Source of the DNA: Amoebidium appalachense | Taxonomy: Eukaryota > Ichthyosporea | DNA: 64,000 bases | Assembly (NCBI GenBank): GCA_963693365.1 | Contig: CAVNZM010000004.1 | Location: forward strand, 8,928,001 to 8,992,000 | Direction of reading: 5' to 3' | Shown: positions 27,968-40,439 of the stretch, piece by piece | Layout of the letters: each line of letters starts with the position of its first letter | Numbering within the stretch: the stretch's first letter is position 1 | Notes under the pieces: model-generated | Seen by the model: only the letters and a program-made list of their open reading frames with translations | Told to the model about the DNA's origin: nothing | Databases searched by the model: none | Made by a program: the position numbers and the translations under genes

Positions 27968-28281
27968 TAAAAAAAATACTAACACCTGCCAATGCCACAG
28001 GGACGCCAAACACGCTGAGATAGACAAGGGGCCGACAAGCAGTTTTTCTTGGACTTTTTCTCGAACTTTTAGACCTGCATGGGTGATTTTCATTGTTTTT
28101 GAAGATATGTAGGCCGGAAAATGGTTGCGGCGTGTATTTGCATGCATGTGTATGATGGGGTGTCTTTTTTCCTGTTTCTGGCTTTTTTCAATTTCCTTTC
28201 TTTTTTTCCTTCTTCTTCTTCTTCTTCTTTTTTTTTTTTTTTTCACCCTTTTTGGCAAGAGAAAGGGGGGAGGGGAGGAAA

Positions 28282-28322
<41 letters not shown>

Positions 28323-29289
28323 AGGTGCTGGTCACCAAAGAAAGAGAAACGTGCATATGCCACGATTGTTAGATATAGCCACGGACATGTACATGCAACT
28401 GAAAAAACGGCGTTACTTCTTCGTTTTCTTGTATATGGCACGACTCGCCATGATGCCTGTTTGGGAAAGTTTGCATATTCTGACTGTTTGGGTTTTTGGC
28501 ATAGCACAAGTTGGTTGATATCGATACACACGATCTGAACATGAATAGGGGAGTGAAGTGGTGTGTTGCACATGCATGTACAATTAGGAAAGGGTGCATG
28601 CCCCTACATGTACCATAACGGAAAATGGCTTTTTTACGGGGTATTTACTGTTGGTTTAGGTCGAAACCGGCTCGAACGGATCACCCATAGGTATATAGAA
28701 AGTGTGTAAAGTTCATTACGCATGTAAACATGAAAAACAGACGGGCTCACACTGACACTGGACATTAAGGTTGCACGGGAATAGGTAGCCTTCATATATA
28801 TTATTTATGATGTAATGTGATGCAAGAATCAAGTGGGGATGTCGGTGCTATGATACACCATGACCCATGTATCAGTCACCTAAAGAAACCAATTCTATTG
28901 AGAAACAAACAAATAAAATTGATGGGGCACACCCTTGCCTGATGATGATCATTATTATAAATCTCCTACAATAGCAGTTAGAGAAGGTTAAAAGCTCGCA
29001 ATTGAAATCAATTGCAAGCCGCTCTTACGCACTTGCACATGCACTCGGCGCATATGCTTCTGTTAGACCCCCTGCGCTAGATATGATCGATCCGATCCCT
29101 CTTGCTCGAGCTCGAGTGCAAAGAAAATCTGAACATACAATGACGGTTTGTTTGCCGCAAAAAGAACCAAGAATAGCCAAATGGTTTAAAATTAGATCGG
29201 ACTATAACTTCGTGCACATGAGAGTAAATAAATAGCTATAGGTCAACAAACAAATAACCAAATAAATGAATAAATCGAACATGTGCATA
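27468..29289. other. Gene-free stretch between RlmN-like and U-box genes
   Basis: Tail-to-tail intergenic region. It contains a dispersed repeat (27457-27600), a poly-T at 27660-27674, (CA)n at 27930-27965, poly-G 28277-28321 and a more ordinary AT-rich unique part 28330-29280. No convincing coding frame was found on either strand. Confidence 0.5.
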
Positions 29290-29424
29290 TCACATTTTGC
29301 TCTCGACTCTTCTCTGTGTCTCGATATACTCTTGGATTGCATTTCTCAGGTTGATGCTTGGTCGTAGGTCCTCAACACGTAGCCCTTGGTTGGTGAGGGG
29401 GTCCGTGCCCCGCATTTCTACGTG

Positions 29425-29504
<80 letters not shown>

Positions 29505-29840
29505 CGCGCGTGTGTGTGTGCCCACGCGCACGTGCGTGAGTGCGTTTGTGTGTGTGTGCGTGTGTGTGTGTGCCCACGCGCGCAACAGCAGGGATGTGTG
29601 GGTGGGAAAGGATGAGCAAAGCAAGAACGACAAAGTACATCAAGCCAGCCCCCTCCCCCCTCCCCCCTCCCCCCCCCCCCCCCCCCCGTTAACGAGGGGA
29701 ATAGGTCGAAACTCGGGTACTGTCGATGACGTGGGCCCCCCCTGAGGATGGGCTCTGCTTATTATGGATACTCTTTATGTATGGCTTGCATTCTGCATCG
29801 TGTTATCCGTTTGTTCTTGTGTACTTCGTACTTTTTGAAA

Positions 29841-29871
<31 letters not shown>

Positions 29872-30045
29872 AAAAAAAAAAAAAGAAGGAAGAAAGAAAA
29901 AAGAAACACAAAGGACCAAACCCAAAGTGCAAAGTGCAAGCAATCAAAACGAGAGATCCGAAAACCGATGATGTGTCGCGATTGTGATTAGCAAAACACA
30001 AACCAGTTTGGTGCATGTTGAGCAACCCAAGAGTACAAACGAGTG

Positions 30046-30094
<49 letters not shown>

Positions 30095-30709
30095 TTGTGG
30101 TATGTGTGTGTGAGTGTGTGTGTGTGTGTGTGTGCACGCGCACGTGTGGTATGTGGTGTGGTGTGTGCGTGTTTGTGTCCGTGCGTGCGCGAACCCGCTT
30201 CGTGCGTGAGTGTGTGTGTAAAACCGTGCACACACACATATGTATAAACATGTAAGTGCTCGTGTGTGTTGAAAGAATACACCCCCTTTTCAGTTCCACA
30301 CCGCGCCCCACACAGCGCCCAAACAAACACACTTATATAACTCCCACATTCTAACCACTTAAACTAAAAACATACCTTACAATAGCGCTTCTCTCATAGC
30401 AATGTCCATACGGTGTCTGCACGGGGTCGACCATTAACTCGTGTGTGATTGGGCAATAGAACGACGCTATGGGCACCTCGTCTTCATAGTCGCTAACTAA
30501 CTTCGTCTCTTTGTCAACCGGCCGTGCTTGGGGGGGCCCGGTTGAATATGTCTGCAGTTCCTCTGGTGTGGTATAAAAAAAAAAATGATAATTAATTAAT
30601 TGAGTATAATGAGAATGTGAAATATCCACTAGAGGCATAGGCACAAGTGAATGCGAAACTAGGGAGTGTTTGACTGTGTGTGTGTGTTTGTGTGGTGTGT
30701 GTGTGGGGG

Positions 30710-30740
<31 letters not shown>

Positions 30741-32265
30741 ATGCACTAGGGGGTAGAGGAAAAAGTAAGAAACAAAGAAACAATGGGTTAGCAAAAACAA
30801 GGACACAACATAGAGCCCGAGGAACATATTAATTGTGCGTCTACGGCCTTCGGGCATAACCCATTGTTAGGTGAATGCCCAAGCTCGATTCAAGCGGGGT
30901 GCACACCAAAATAAAACTTGAAGAGGCAAAAATGAAGACACCACACGACACCAATCAGGCAGAGTCGTGCGTGAAAGGGGGGGGGGGGAGGGGAGAGGGA
31001 GAGAGGAGGCGGCGGGGAGAGTGGGAGGAGGGAGGCAAATGTTGTAAAGACGCTGATGGGCAAAGCAAGGAAGAGCAGGGTGAATACACAAGGTACGTAA
31101 GGAAAGCAAAGTTGATCTTGTGGATTAGGTAGTCTGGTGATGGTGTGTGTCTGTGTGTGAGAGTTTAAGCGGGACGGGACAGCGCAGGGCATCCCAGGGG
31201 GGGGGGGGGGGGGGGGAGTGGCATCGCAAGAAAAGCCCATCCTTAGAGCAGACCTAAGCAATCATGAGTAGCCACTATAACACAGACGTGTCTATTTGCC
31301 CAGCATTATATCAACACTCTCTAGATGGCACCAGCTGATGGCAACAGCTGATGGAACCAAGAGTCAGACTAGCCCACCATCAGGGGAAACAGCCATGCTC
31401 TTTCCACAAGCCTGGTATCAAAGCACTCCCCAAACAGTTACATACAAATCAAGCCAGCGAACAAGAATTCCAATCACTAAGTTTTCAAGAACTGCTTTCA
31501 TGCGTGTTCATGCGTCAGAGATGTGTGTGTGTGTGCACGTGTGTGCGTAGGCGCATGCTTGTGTGTGCGTGTATGTGTGTGTGTGTGCGTGTGTGTGTGC
31601 GTGTTTATGTAAGCGTGTGTCCGTGTGTACATGTTGGGTATGTGTGCCTTCAGGAGCGCGGAGGTAAAGGGAAGGTTGGTGGTTAGGGCAGGGAGGGGGG
31701 GGGGGGGGGGGGGGGGGGAGGTGGGGGGGAAGGGGGGATTTACTGTGCTGGTAAATGGATAAGGCACATCGACTCAAGACACACAACACCCTCCCCCTCT
31801 CCACCTCCCCCCCCCCCCCCCCCCCAAACACACACACACCCACCCCCTCCCCACCCCCCCCCCCCCCCCCCCCCTTCTGCCCGCCACGAGGCCTTTCCCG
31901 GCTTTCCCGCCTTTTCAAAAAAACAAAGAAATAGTTTCAAGAAAGAGAAAATAAAGGGAAAAGAAAAGGAAAAGGAAAGGGATTGAAGAAAAAACGAAAT
32001 GTAAACGCCTTAAGTCATTAATTCCATAAGTCTACCGTGTACATATTTTGTTTCTTGACGGAAAGGGGAGGGAGGGGGAGAGGGGGGGGGGAGGGGGGGG
32101 GGGGGAGGGGGAGGGGAAGGGGATGTATCTTTGGAGAAACTCACGAGGGGTATTGAAGTAGTCAACGAGGGCACTTATGCCGAGTGTCAAAACTGCACCC
32201 AGAGCAACCCCTATGCCCACAGCTGCACCCACGTGGCTCTCATTGCGACGATTATTATTAGACAT
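29290..32265 (-). CDS. Membrane-anchored U-box protein (3 exons, 147 aa)
   Basis: Probable E3 ubiquitin ligase: U-box domains recruit E2 enzymes without zinc. Exons on the minus strand: 32145-32265, 30376-30562, 29290-29425; they total 444 nt and all junctions are GT-AG and in phase. Residues 13-34 are a Gly/Ala/Val/Leu-rich transmembrane helix, preceded by an Asn/Arg-rich N terminus. The U-box covers about 73-140: the [14 protein letters not shown] core, the [11 protein letters not shown] segment, then DPLTNQ and [11 protein letters not shown]. The protein is far shorter than CHIP, UFD2 or PUB proteins and has no TPR, ARM or kinase partner domain, so it is essentially a helix plus a U-box. 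The acceptor of the last exon is the end of a (CA)n tract. The start ATG at 32265 is the only one giving the helix. Which membrane it occupies cannot be told from sequence. Confidence 0.88.
29724..29862 (+). repeat. Dispersed repeat, copy B
   Basis: Same element as 27457-27600: GATGACGTGGGCCCC, then GGGCTCTGCTTATTA, ending TGTACTTCGTACTTTTTGAA and a poly-C run. It sits in the last intron of the U-box gene. Confidence 0.75.
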
Positions 32266-33192
32266 GATGGCAGGTGGAGGGAAAACAATGCTAGCTTTGT
32301 TTTGTGTGTGCTCGAGTTTGTAGTAGATCTGTGGTGGAAGAGGGTGGAAACATGCCACTTGCCCTGCTACTTCAATGATCCGGGTTCTAATTGCTCTTGA
32401 TCCACAACGGCAAAGTAGCCCGTTAACTCACTAAACGCCTTGTAAAGGATATTAATATTAAGCATGTGTGTGGGTATAGAGGGTATGTACACTTCGGGCT
32501 CAGAAAGGAGTACATATGATATATAGAGACAGCAACACTTTGCCTTCATCCGCAGCTGAGCTGAGAAACTTGGCAAAGCTTTTGCAAAAGGCTTACGTCA
32601 GCAAAATAAGCGGCAGCAGCAATAGCTGAGTTAGCATTTCAAACATTGGCTAAAATGCTCTTAATGCATTAAAAAGGCTGGGATATACCAATAGGATTCT
32701 TCATGCCTATCGAGCTATTGCCGATTCGCTCGCCCCCTCGGCCTGATCAACTCAGTGAGTCAGCTCTCCAGCTACTTCTTAGAGCAGTCCTGTCCTGGAG
32801 TCCTCTTTGTAGATGAACCATCGCATATTATGTACTCATATTTCCCCACATATGCTCTTTGTTAGGTGAAGTTTTGTTGGCCTTGTTTTCGGCACTTCAT
32901 TACGGCTCACAATACACGTCAGCACAACCCCCCACGGGCCCCTCAACTTTCGATCGACTCCCCCAAGCTAGAGCATAGTCCAGCCCATCATAATACAGCG
33001 CATCTGCACCTGTGTCTCAGGGTGCTACTACTTACACATCTAGAAAGCTGCCGCACAGAAGAGCCTAAGTGCACCCGTGAATACAAAGATAGCAAAAGTG
33101 CCACAGACTGTCATAGAAAGTTCTGTTTAAAGAATTCAGGGCGTTGCAGTGGGTGGGTTGGGGAGGAAAGAAGTGGTGCCCTGGTAGGTTGT

Positions 33193-33255
<63 letters not shown>

Positions 33256-34022
33256 GTACAAGTTGGCGTAGGTGGCGTTAGCTCCATGGTTCAGGGATCA
33301 TTGCACTTTCATGGCTGCAGCTCCCTCCGGCGAACTTGTCCGAAACACATGGACCCCACGGATGTGTAAAGAGTCTGGCAGATGAAATACACCCCTTTGT
33401 TATTATGTCAAACACTGCACAGCCGTTAGCTAGAACCAGAAACTGGGCACCATAATCAGGCAACTACAGACAACATAACCGTGCTTATGTGTGTGTTTTG
33501 TGCGCGCGGATGTGGGGTGTGCGAACGTGTGTCTACGTGCATGTGCGTGTGTGTGAGTGTGTGTTTGTGTGATGGGGAGGTGGGGGGGGAAATGGCGGGC
33601 TAACTGCGAGGCAGCCAGGAATATGCTCTTGCGTCTTCCAGGGGGGGAGGGGGGGGGGGGGGGGGGGAGGGACAGTGATGAAGTGCATTGTGTGCATGTG
33701 TGCCTTCGATACGAAACTTTTATATGGGGACACATAGGGGGGAGGAGGGGGGAGGGGGAAAGTGAGAGATGGGGACATTGCCGTGTTAATTAAAGTTGTT
33801 GCATTAATATTATTAAAGCCGACCAGCAGCCTCATTTAAAGAGTTTATTCCATAAAGTTTCATTCGAGCTACAGCCCAGTCGATGCATAGCTAAACTAAA
33901 GTTTAATATCATTTTGTACAAACAAGCTGCACGGCACATGCAACACACAGCATTCAGAATTTATAACATTCAAATTTCTTTCCTACATTTCTAGTTTCAT
34001 TTATCAAATTCTTTAGGGTTAG
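32266..34022. other. Gene-free stretch between U-box and PAP2-like genes
   Basis: Mostly unique sequence 32270-33180, which holds the U-box gene's upstream region, then a 62-nt poly-G (33193-33254), G-rich tracts (33640-33670) and unique AT-rich DNA that is probably PAP2-like 3' UTR (33800-34022). A minus-strand ATTAAA near 33905 could serve polyadenylation. Confidence 0.5.
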
Positions 34023-35144
34023 CTAGGCTGACAAGTAGTCAACGTTTTCCAACTGGAAGTACGTTTTGCGCTGCCTCTTTGTGCTCCGAAGCACGCTCTT
34101 CCTGGATACTAGGTAAAGCTCTGAATAGCGCGTGTCCCACTTTGGCACTCTACATCTCAACGCTTCCGTAACCGCAACACCAATGATGCCGCAGATCGTT
34201 CCGATAGAAATGCCCAATAGGGCATCAATAGCATAGTGGAAGCCGCACCAGACGGTAGCAAACCATAGCCCGGGAGCAACGAAGATGTATGCAACGGCAA
34301 CAGGCTGCATATACAGGGCAGCACCTACCCAGGCAGCGGCAGTTATGGCACAATGGCCGCTCGGGAAAGCGGTTCCCTTTGAGCTCCCCCCGTTGACAAC
34401 AGCGTGAACAAAACTGGAAAAGAACCATCCAACGTCGCCTGCCTCAGTATGGGTGTACGTCCAATACGGGCCAGCAGCGGGTTGAATCAAGTACCATGAT
34501 AGACAGACGATGTATGCTAGCACCTCGGCGCTTGCTATGCGATCAAAGTGTTCCCTGTAGCAGAACAGCCACGAGAAAAGGTAAGTCCCCCCTAGGATGA
34601 TGTAGAAGAAAAAGTAACAAAAGTGAAGATATTCGCCGAAAAACTTGTTGAACACCGGTGGTGTAAGGGAACGCAGGTACGCGCCAACACCCACTTCCAC
34701 ATCGATGCCGAATAGCTGTGCATCTACGTTCTTGAGTGCATCGTCCCAAAATAACATGTAGTCCGGGTTGTTGGGGTAAAGGTTCGACAGGATAGTCCCG
34801 TCCTCGGCATAGAAGTAGAAGCAGGCAATGAGGGAATAGAAGTCCAACAAGGAAGACAGCACCACTGGGAAAGAGAAAAGGAGAACAAGATTCCCGTTGA
34901 ATAAGCGGAACTCTTTGATTTCCCCTGATAGTTTGTCTGCCGGTGTGCTTGCAAAGTAGTGTCGGCCATATACGACTGATGGGAACATGAAGAGGCGAAG
35001 AATAAGGCCACCCCATATAATCCTTCCGCCTACGAACAACAATGGGAAAGTGGCAAGAGCGAAGCTCAAAACCATCCAATCAGCCAATTTCAGGGCCGAA
35101 AGAACATGGTGAATCCTTCCCCAAGAAACACCTTCAATTAACAT
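34023..35144 (-). CDS. PAP2-superfamily membrane phosphatase / inositol-phosphorylceramide synthase-like
   Basis: Single-exon 373-aa polytopic membrane protein. The PAP2 catalytic features are GTAFPSGHCAIT (PSGH at 261-264, putative catalytic His264) and CGFHYAIDALLG (His303 with Asp307), the arrangement of the PAP2_3 group that includes fungal IPC synthases. Hydrophobic segments lie near 26-56, 86-112, 172-195, 207-221 and 268-328. The stretch WYLIQPAAGPYW (217-228) occupies the place of the first PAP2 motif, but a canonical KxxxxxxRP is not evident. The basic C terminus (350-361) would be cytosolic. Likely substrates are lipid phosphates or phosphoinositides/ceramide; which one is inference. 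It is the only obviously intronless housekeeping-type gene besides the one at 51.2 kb. Start: first Met, followed by a short amphipathic region. Confidence 0.85.
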   Translation of the reverse strand: MLIEGVSWGRIHHVLSALKLADWMVLSFALATFPLLFVGGRIIWGGLILRLFMFPSVVYGRHYFASTPADKLSGEIKEFRLFNGNLVLLFSFPVVLSSLLDFYSLIACFYFYAEDGTILSNLYPNNPDYMLFWDDALKNVDAQLFGIDVEVGVGAYLRSLTPPVFNKFFGEYLHFCYFFFYIILGGTYLFSWLFCYREHFDRIASAEVLAYIVCLSWYLIQPAAGPYWTYTHTEAGDVGWFFSSFVHAVVNGGSSKGTAFPSGHCAITAAAWVGAALYMQPVAVAYIFVAPGLWFATVWCGFHYAIDALLGISIGTICGIIGVAVTEALRCRVPKWDTRYSELYLVSRKSVLRSTKRQRKTYFQLENVDYLSA

Positions 35145-37604
35145 TCTCTAGATTCGCTGTCAGCCTGTTTGGAGCTGATTTATTTTGCTGTTTTCACACA
35201 CTGGTTGGATCACAGAAACAAATGGAAGAAATTCACAAAACTCCCGAAAAATAAAACTGCGGTTCTAAGGGTGCTCAAACGTGGGTGTAAGGCTACGCTT
35301 CCCAACACACACACCAACACAAAACCTACGTAAAACTAACCGACAAAACATGTAAGTACGAAGAGTATGTATAGATTTCGAAGACGACTGTCGCGAATGA
35401 TTACGAAAGAGGTCTCTTTATAAATGGGAATGTGTATCTCAAATGTTTAAATTATTATATCGGCGAAATAGTTACATGACATCAAACCAATCCGTAGCTA
35501 GAGAAGGCACATGAGTGACTATCCGGGCTGTAGGGGCCGTGCACTGGGCGGCGCGGGTGCTTCATAGGCAAAATATACTTTTTCATAGAAAACGTTGTCA
35601 ATAAAGCTTTGAACCAACGAACAAATGAATTTCTATCACTCTTTGTATAACTAGTGCTAATAGGATATGCACCGTGGTACTGCTTTCTATTACCTTCCAA
35701 AAAAAATCGCGCACCGCCAGAATTCCCGTGCCACGACCCCGTTTTTTGAGCAAAAGTGGTCTGTTGCTTATTAGCCAATCAGCGATGCCTGGTGTCGCAT
35801 ATGTATGAACGTGCCACTAGGCACGCTAGCAAGTGGGCAAGACAGGCAAAGGGGGACACGGACCTGTGCGCGTAGGTGGCTGTCGCCTGTATTGCACACT
35901 CGGTAGCGCGTAGTACACGTCAGACACGACAACAAGAGGGAAGGTCAGAAGCAGAAGAGATCTATGCAACAATCTGAGAGAGAGTGGGCGTATCAGAGTA
36001 GCGAGGCTATGTAGGGGGGCGCATGAGGATGAGGGGGGCTCTAGTGTACGGGGTATCTCCCGTATATCTCGCTCATACACAAACGCTATGCCAGGTTGTG
36101 GATTTTTGGGTTCGAATATGTGCAGAGCTCAGGTAAAATGGCTTATGGCGGCAAGTAAATCCATATATTAATTTTGCTGAATATCAGTATGGATGGCGTT
36201 AAATATCAGCTCAGTTCTCGAGCTTCGTATGGCTGGCCATATCACGGTCCATTGGTATCGCCCGGTGCCTCGGGCCCTGCAGCGGGCAACGCGCTGAAGG
36301 GCATGCATGATTATAGACCAATGGAGCGTCAAAAGTTTGCTTGAACTTCGTGAACTCAATGAGTTTCGATTGGTGCACCTGGCCATGGTGCAGTGCTGGT
36401 ACAAACATCACATGCAAAATGCTGTTAACAACTCCGACACAATGAGCTTTCCTAAAAAAAAAAAAAAACTTTAATATCTAATAATGCTGTGCTTATAAAT
36501 ACTTTGAGACCGAGTCTCCGTGTTTCTGTTTTCGAAGAATTCTGCCGCTCTCACAATACATCTGAGTGCTTTGTTTCAAGTCGTGACGTCACGATGCAAC
36601 GTTGCCTGAGATATGGCGGCATCCAATCAAAACAATACAATCATATGATCATGTATGGCGATCGCCAATTCGCATATCCATCTCTATCTGGTATCTAACC
36701 TCTGGTAACTGCCTCCATTCAATCAGGGCAGGAAATTACACTGTTTTCGGAAGTAAAAATACCGTTAATTTTCAGAAAGTAGCGGTGTAATCGGTTTCTG
36801 GTGTCTCCTGCTCGTGTGTGTAATATGTGTGGGGGGCGGTTTACTCGCGGCTGCATATCTATCAATAAGTGCAACCTGTTAGCTAACGTATTAGAACCGG
36901 AGGTTATTGGCGGTTTTATTCTCTTTTCTTCCTCTCTTCCTCAATATATCCGTTTTAAGATGACTATCCTAGATCACCTTATTAATGCTGCACAGTATGA
37001 TATTGTGATCCGGTGCCTTAACTTTCTTTCGGAGCTACCGATGCTAGCCTCTGCTTACCCATTTGTCATATACTACGATGGCGCTCATTGTTGCCTAGTA
37101 TGTTACTGGCTGCATTTGATTGGCTGCGCTGGAAAACGCAGTAGGCCGTCGAATGTACATGTGGCTGGGCCTCCGGCAGTGTCCACGCAATAAAAAGTGT
37201 GTAAACCCCCCAGAGTACCAGTAAAGCCGGCAACATAGTAAATTGCCCTAAAGTACAAGCTACTCATAATTGTTGGGGATGCTACGACAGGATATTTTAT
37301 ATTATAGCAAGTTAAGCGCAAGATTATGATATTGCCAATGAATCATACGGATCAATAAACCCGAGTCATGATCAAAAGAAAAATCATACACTTTCACTTC
37401 GATCTCTTCAGCTGTCACGTCAACTTTTTTTCCCGATTCTTCACCATGGCAGGTATATAAAGGCTTTCGTTTCTTCTTTTTGTGGTGGGAGGGAGTCCCA
37501 CTCAGGGGAACGTGACTGCAGCATGTGTGTGGTGTGGCCTGGTGTATTCCTACTGCTGTGAGAGTGTGGGGGCATCTCCCTTTCGCGGAGTTTCTAATCA
37601 TATG
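35145..37604. other. Gene-free, mostly unique DNA upstream of the PAP2-like gene
   Basis: Low in simple repeats compared with the rest of the window. It contains a CRE-like palindrome (CGTGACGTCACG at about 36580-36591), a short poly-A (36455-36469) and, at 37341-37390, a copy of only the tail of the 400-bp dispersed repeat (GATCAATAAA…CCGAGTCA). No convincing gene. Confidence 0.5.
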
Positions 37605-38020
37605 AGCTAGATGGCCAGTTTCTCCGGGTTATCTAGGGGCCGGGGCCGTTGGGATTGTTTTTTAGCTCATGATCAGATTCGGCCTGCATTGCTCTTTTAT
37701 TAGAGGCTGACTTGCTTGCTGTGCCTCGGTAGGTTTTGAGGGGGGCCTGTTGGGAAGCAGCAGTAATGATGTCTTCTTGCGGAGTGTGGTCTGGTCAACA
37801 TCGATGCATATGACTAGTTGGATCCGGAGCAAACTAGTTTCACGCATACACGTAGGACACTTAAGGTTTTGCCCGCTGGTGTCCTTTGTCACTTGTCGCT
37901 TTATTTTTATTTCGTAGCTTTGGCTTTTTCAGTTCTATTGGTGGTTATATAGCCTGTGGCTGCACGTTGCCTTCATGAACGGATCAATAAAACCGAGTCA
38001 AAAGAAGAAATCATACGAGG
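37605..38020 (+). repeat. Dispersed repeat family R1, copy 1 (about 410 bp)
   Basis: Closely matches 47205-47615 in the same orientation. Shared blocks include GACTTGCTTGCTGTGCC, GCAGCAGTAATGATGTCTTC, GCATATGACTAGTTGGA, CAAACTAGTTTCACGCATAC and the tail GATCAATAAA…GTCAA. The tail carries AATAAA, as expected if this is the 3' end of a transcribed retroelement. No long coding frame. Confidence 0.9.
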
Positions 38021-38896
38021 GTCCGGGAAGGTTTCGGCCCCTCGCCGCCGGATAGGTATACATTTATCGGATAGATATAAGGAAGTAAATATCTCCGGAC
38101 ATGAATAGGCTGCGATCCGCCAGGTGCCAAAATACAGTTATCCTAAAATGTAATTTCTAGCCCTGCGTTCAATGACGGTCTTTAAAGCTTTAGAAACTTA
38201 TATATTCCTTCACTCTAGGCTGTGATGATTTTGTTAGATAATCAAACGCATTATTTTATATTCTCAATTTTTGTGAAGAAATAAGCTTGTGTTGACACCT
38301 TTGGTTCTGTTACTTCGACCTGTATACGTACACTGGGTCCCGGATCCGCCAGCATGGTGAAGGTATCCAATGTTTTTTATATCTAAAATGTGCAAGTTGG
38401 TGAAAGATGACTGACCATATATGACGTCACTGATAACGAGACTCTGAGATGCACGGGCAGGGTTTGAACCGTGGGTTTCCAGGGTGTTCAACTAATAGAA
38501 CAGTGCTTCGATTCACTTCAAGTGTTGGGCAATATGTGACCAATTCGTAGGTAGTTGTTTTCAGAGCAAGCTTGCACTGGATAGCCCTGTATAGAAACAA
38601 AATACGTGTAATTGGGCATGTCAACAGTTACACGCTTCTGTTACAATGTTGTTAAAAAAATATGATCTGCTGTCACGCATACGAAAGGCGTATACGCCAG
38701 CACAAAAGAATCTAAAATTTAGGGATTCAGGCTTTTTTGAAATTGAACAATAATAATGGTGGTGTTAGCTGGTGGTGTTGGGGTTTTGGTGTGTACACAT
38801 GTGTGTGTTTGGGTGGGTGGGCGGGGTTTGTGTGGGTGGGTGGGTGGGTGGGTGGGTGGTTGGCTACGCGGCCCCGCGGGGAAGAGGGGCCCGAAA

Positions 38897-38964
<68 letters not shown>

Positions 38965-39652
38965 GACGTCCACCTGCTCGAGGTTGTGGCCTTGTGTTTC
39001 CCCTCCCGGGCCCTGCCCATGCCGGGGTGGTGGTCCACCACCTCTTCGATAGATAGTGTGGGTGGTTCCCCCCCCCCCCCCCTCCCCCTCCCCCCCTCCC
39101 CCCTCCCCCCTCCCCCTACCCCCTCCCCCTCCCCCCTCCTGCCCCTCACTCACTCCTCACCACCGCCACCACCAAGTTGAACACTTTAATTAATAATACT
39201 CATTAATCCTTCGTTTTGGATGTTTGGACCAGCATGCGCACTTCAATTTTGGTTGGGGCATGCGCAGAGCTATCATCATGATCATGCACTATGTACGCTA
39301 CGGTGTGTTCCTATGCCACTGTCCTGCCGCGCGCATCAGCGACTTGTGTACCGGCCATGCACATGTGGGCAGTACACGTCACTGTGTGTGCGTACGCTGG
39401 CACTGGTGGGTATGTTCAACGCACTGCGACACATACACATGTTAGCGCAATTTTCATTTTGACGGACTGCTTTTATTAAATCATGACGGTTTTGGTGGTG
39501 TGCACGTGTGTGTGTGTAAGCCTTGTAACTGTCGTGCCACATGTGCAAGCTGTGTGGGCTCAACCAAGAAGAATGTTTGCGATACAAATGGGCATTGCAC
39601 GTGTGTGCCAGAGAAGAACCTGTGTTAAGTTTGTGTAAGTGTGTGCGTGTGC

Positions 39653-39689
<37 letters not shown>

Positions 39690-39947
39690 TCACTGTGTGT
39701 GTGTGTGTGTGTGTACGTGTGTCACAGTGCGCGCGCGTGTGTGTGTGTGTGTGTGTGTGTGCGTGTGTCATGGTGCGTGTGCGTGTGCGTGTGTGTGACA
39801 CTGTGTGTGTGTGTGTGTGTGTGTATGTGTGTGTGTGTGCGTGCGCGGGGCGCGCGCGCGCGCGCGCGTGTGCGTGCATATGTGTATGCGTCGCTGTGTG
39901 TGGTGGTCGTGGTGGTGGTGGTCCCGGTGGGGTGGAGCGGGGGGGAA

Positions 39948-39990
<43 letters not shown>

Positions 39991-40283
39991 AAGAGGGGGG
40001 AGGGGGGGGGGGGGTTGCGTGCATATGTGTATGCAATCAAGAGTCCCTCAATATCCTGGTACAGACGTGCATGTGAATTTCATGAAATGTGGACATGTAT
40101 TGCTTGTGCCAGAGACTCTCCAGTTGGGGGGGGGGGGGGGGGGGGGGGGATAATAAGAGAGAGAAAGAGGGAGAAAGTGTGCCCCGGTGTACGTCCATTT
40201 TTTTATGCCACCATGGTCAGTTGGGTATCTAAACTGCCTGAGTGTGGCAGTATCGGACTGTGCCCGTAAGTATGTGTGTGTGT

Positions 40284-40317
<34 letters not shown>

Positions 40318-40439
40318 GTCGGTGTGTGCGTGTGTTCGTGTGCGCGTGTGTGCACTGTGTGCCCGTGTGCCTGTGTAAGCGCCTGCGTGCACACGCGTTT
40401 CCGATTTGATATGGAAACATAGATGTAGCATAGCACGTG
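38021..40439. other. Gene-free stretch with the longest poly-G run
   Basis: Unique DNA to about 38740; poly-G 38897-38963 (about 67 nt); C-rich 39067-39140; GT/GC-rich imperfect repeat 39640-39900; poly-G 39950-39989. A minus-strand open segment at about 38970-39060 looks codon-like but has no recognisable family or splice partner. Confidence 0.5.

Noticed and set aside
36575-36595. CRE palindrome TGACGTCA as a regulatory site
   Set aside because: The 8-mer also occurs inside exons (e.g. near 13397 and 23890) and no adjacent promoter could be defined.
38440-38530. Possible tRNA gene (B-box-like GGTTCAAACCC on the minus strand)
   Set aside because: No paired T-stem, no correctly spaced A-box and no cloverleaf could be drawn; at best a degenerate tRNA-derived fragment.
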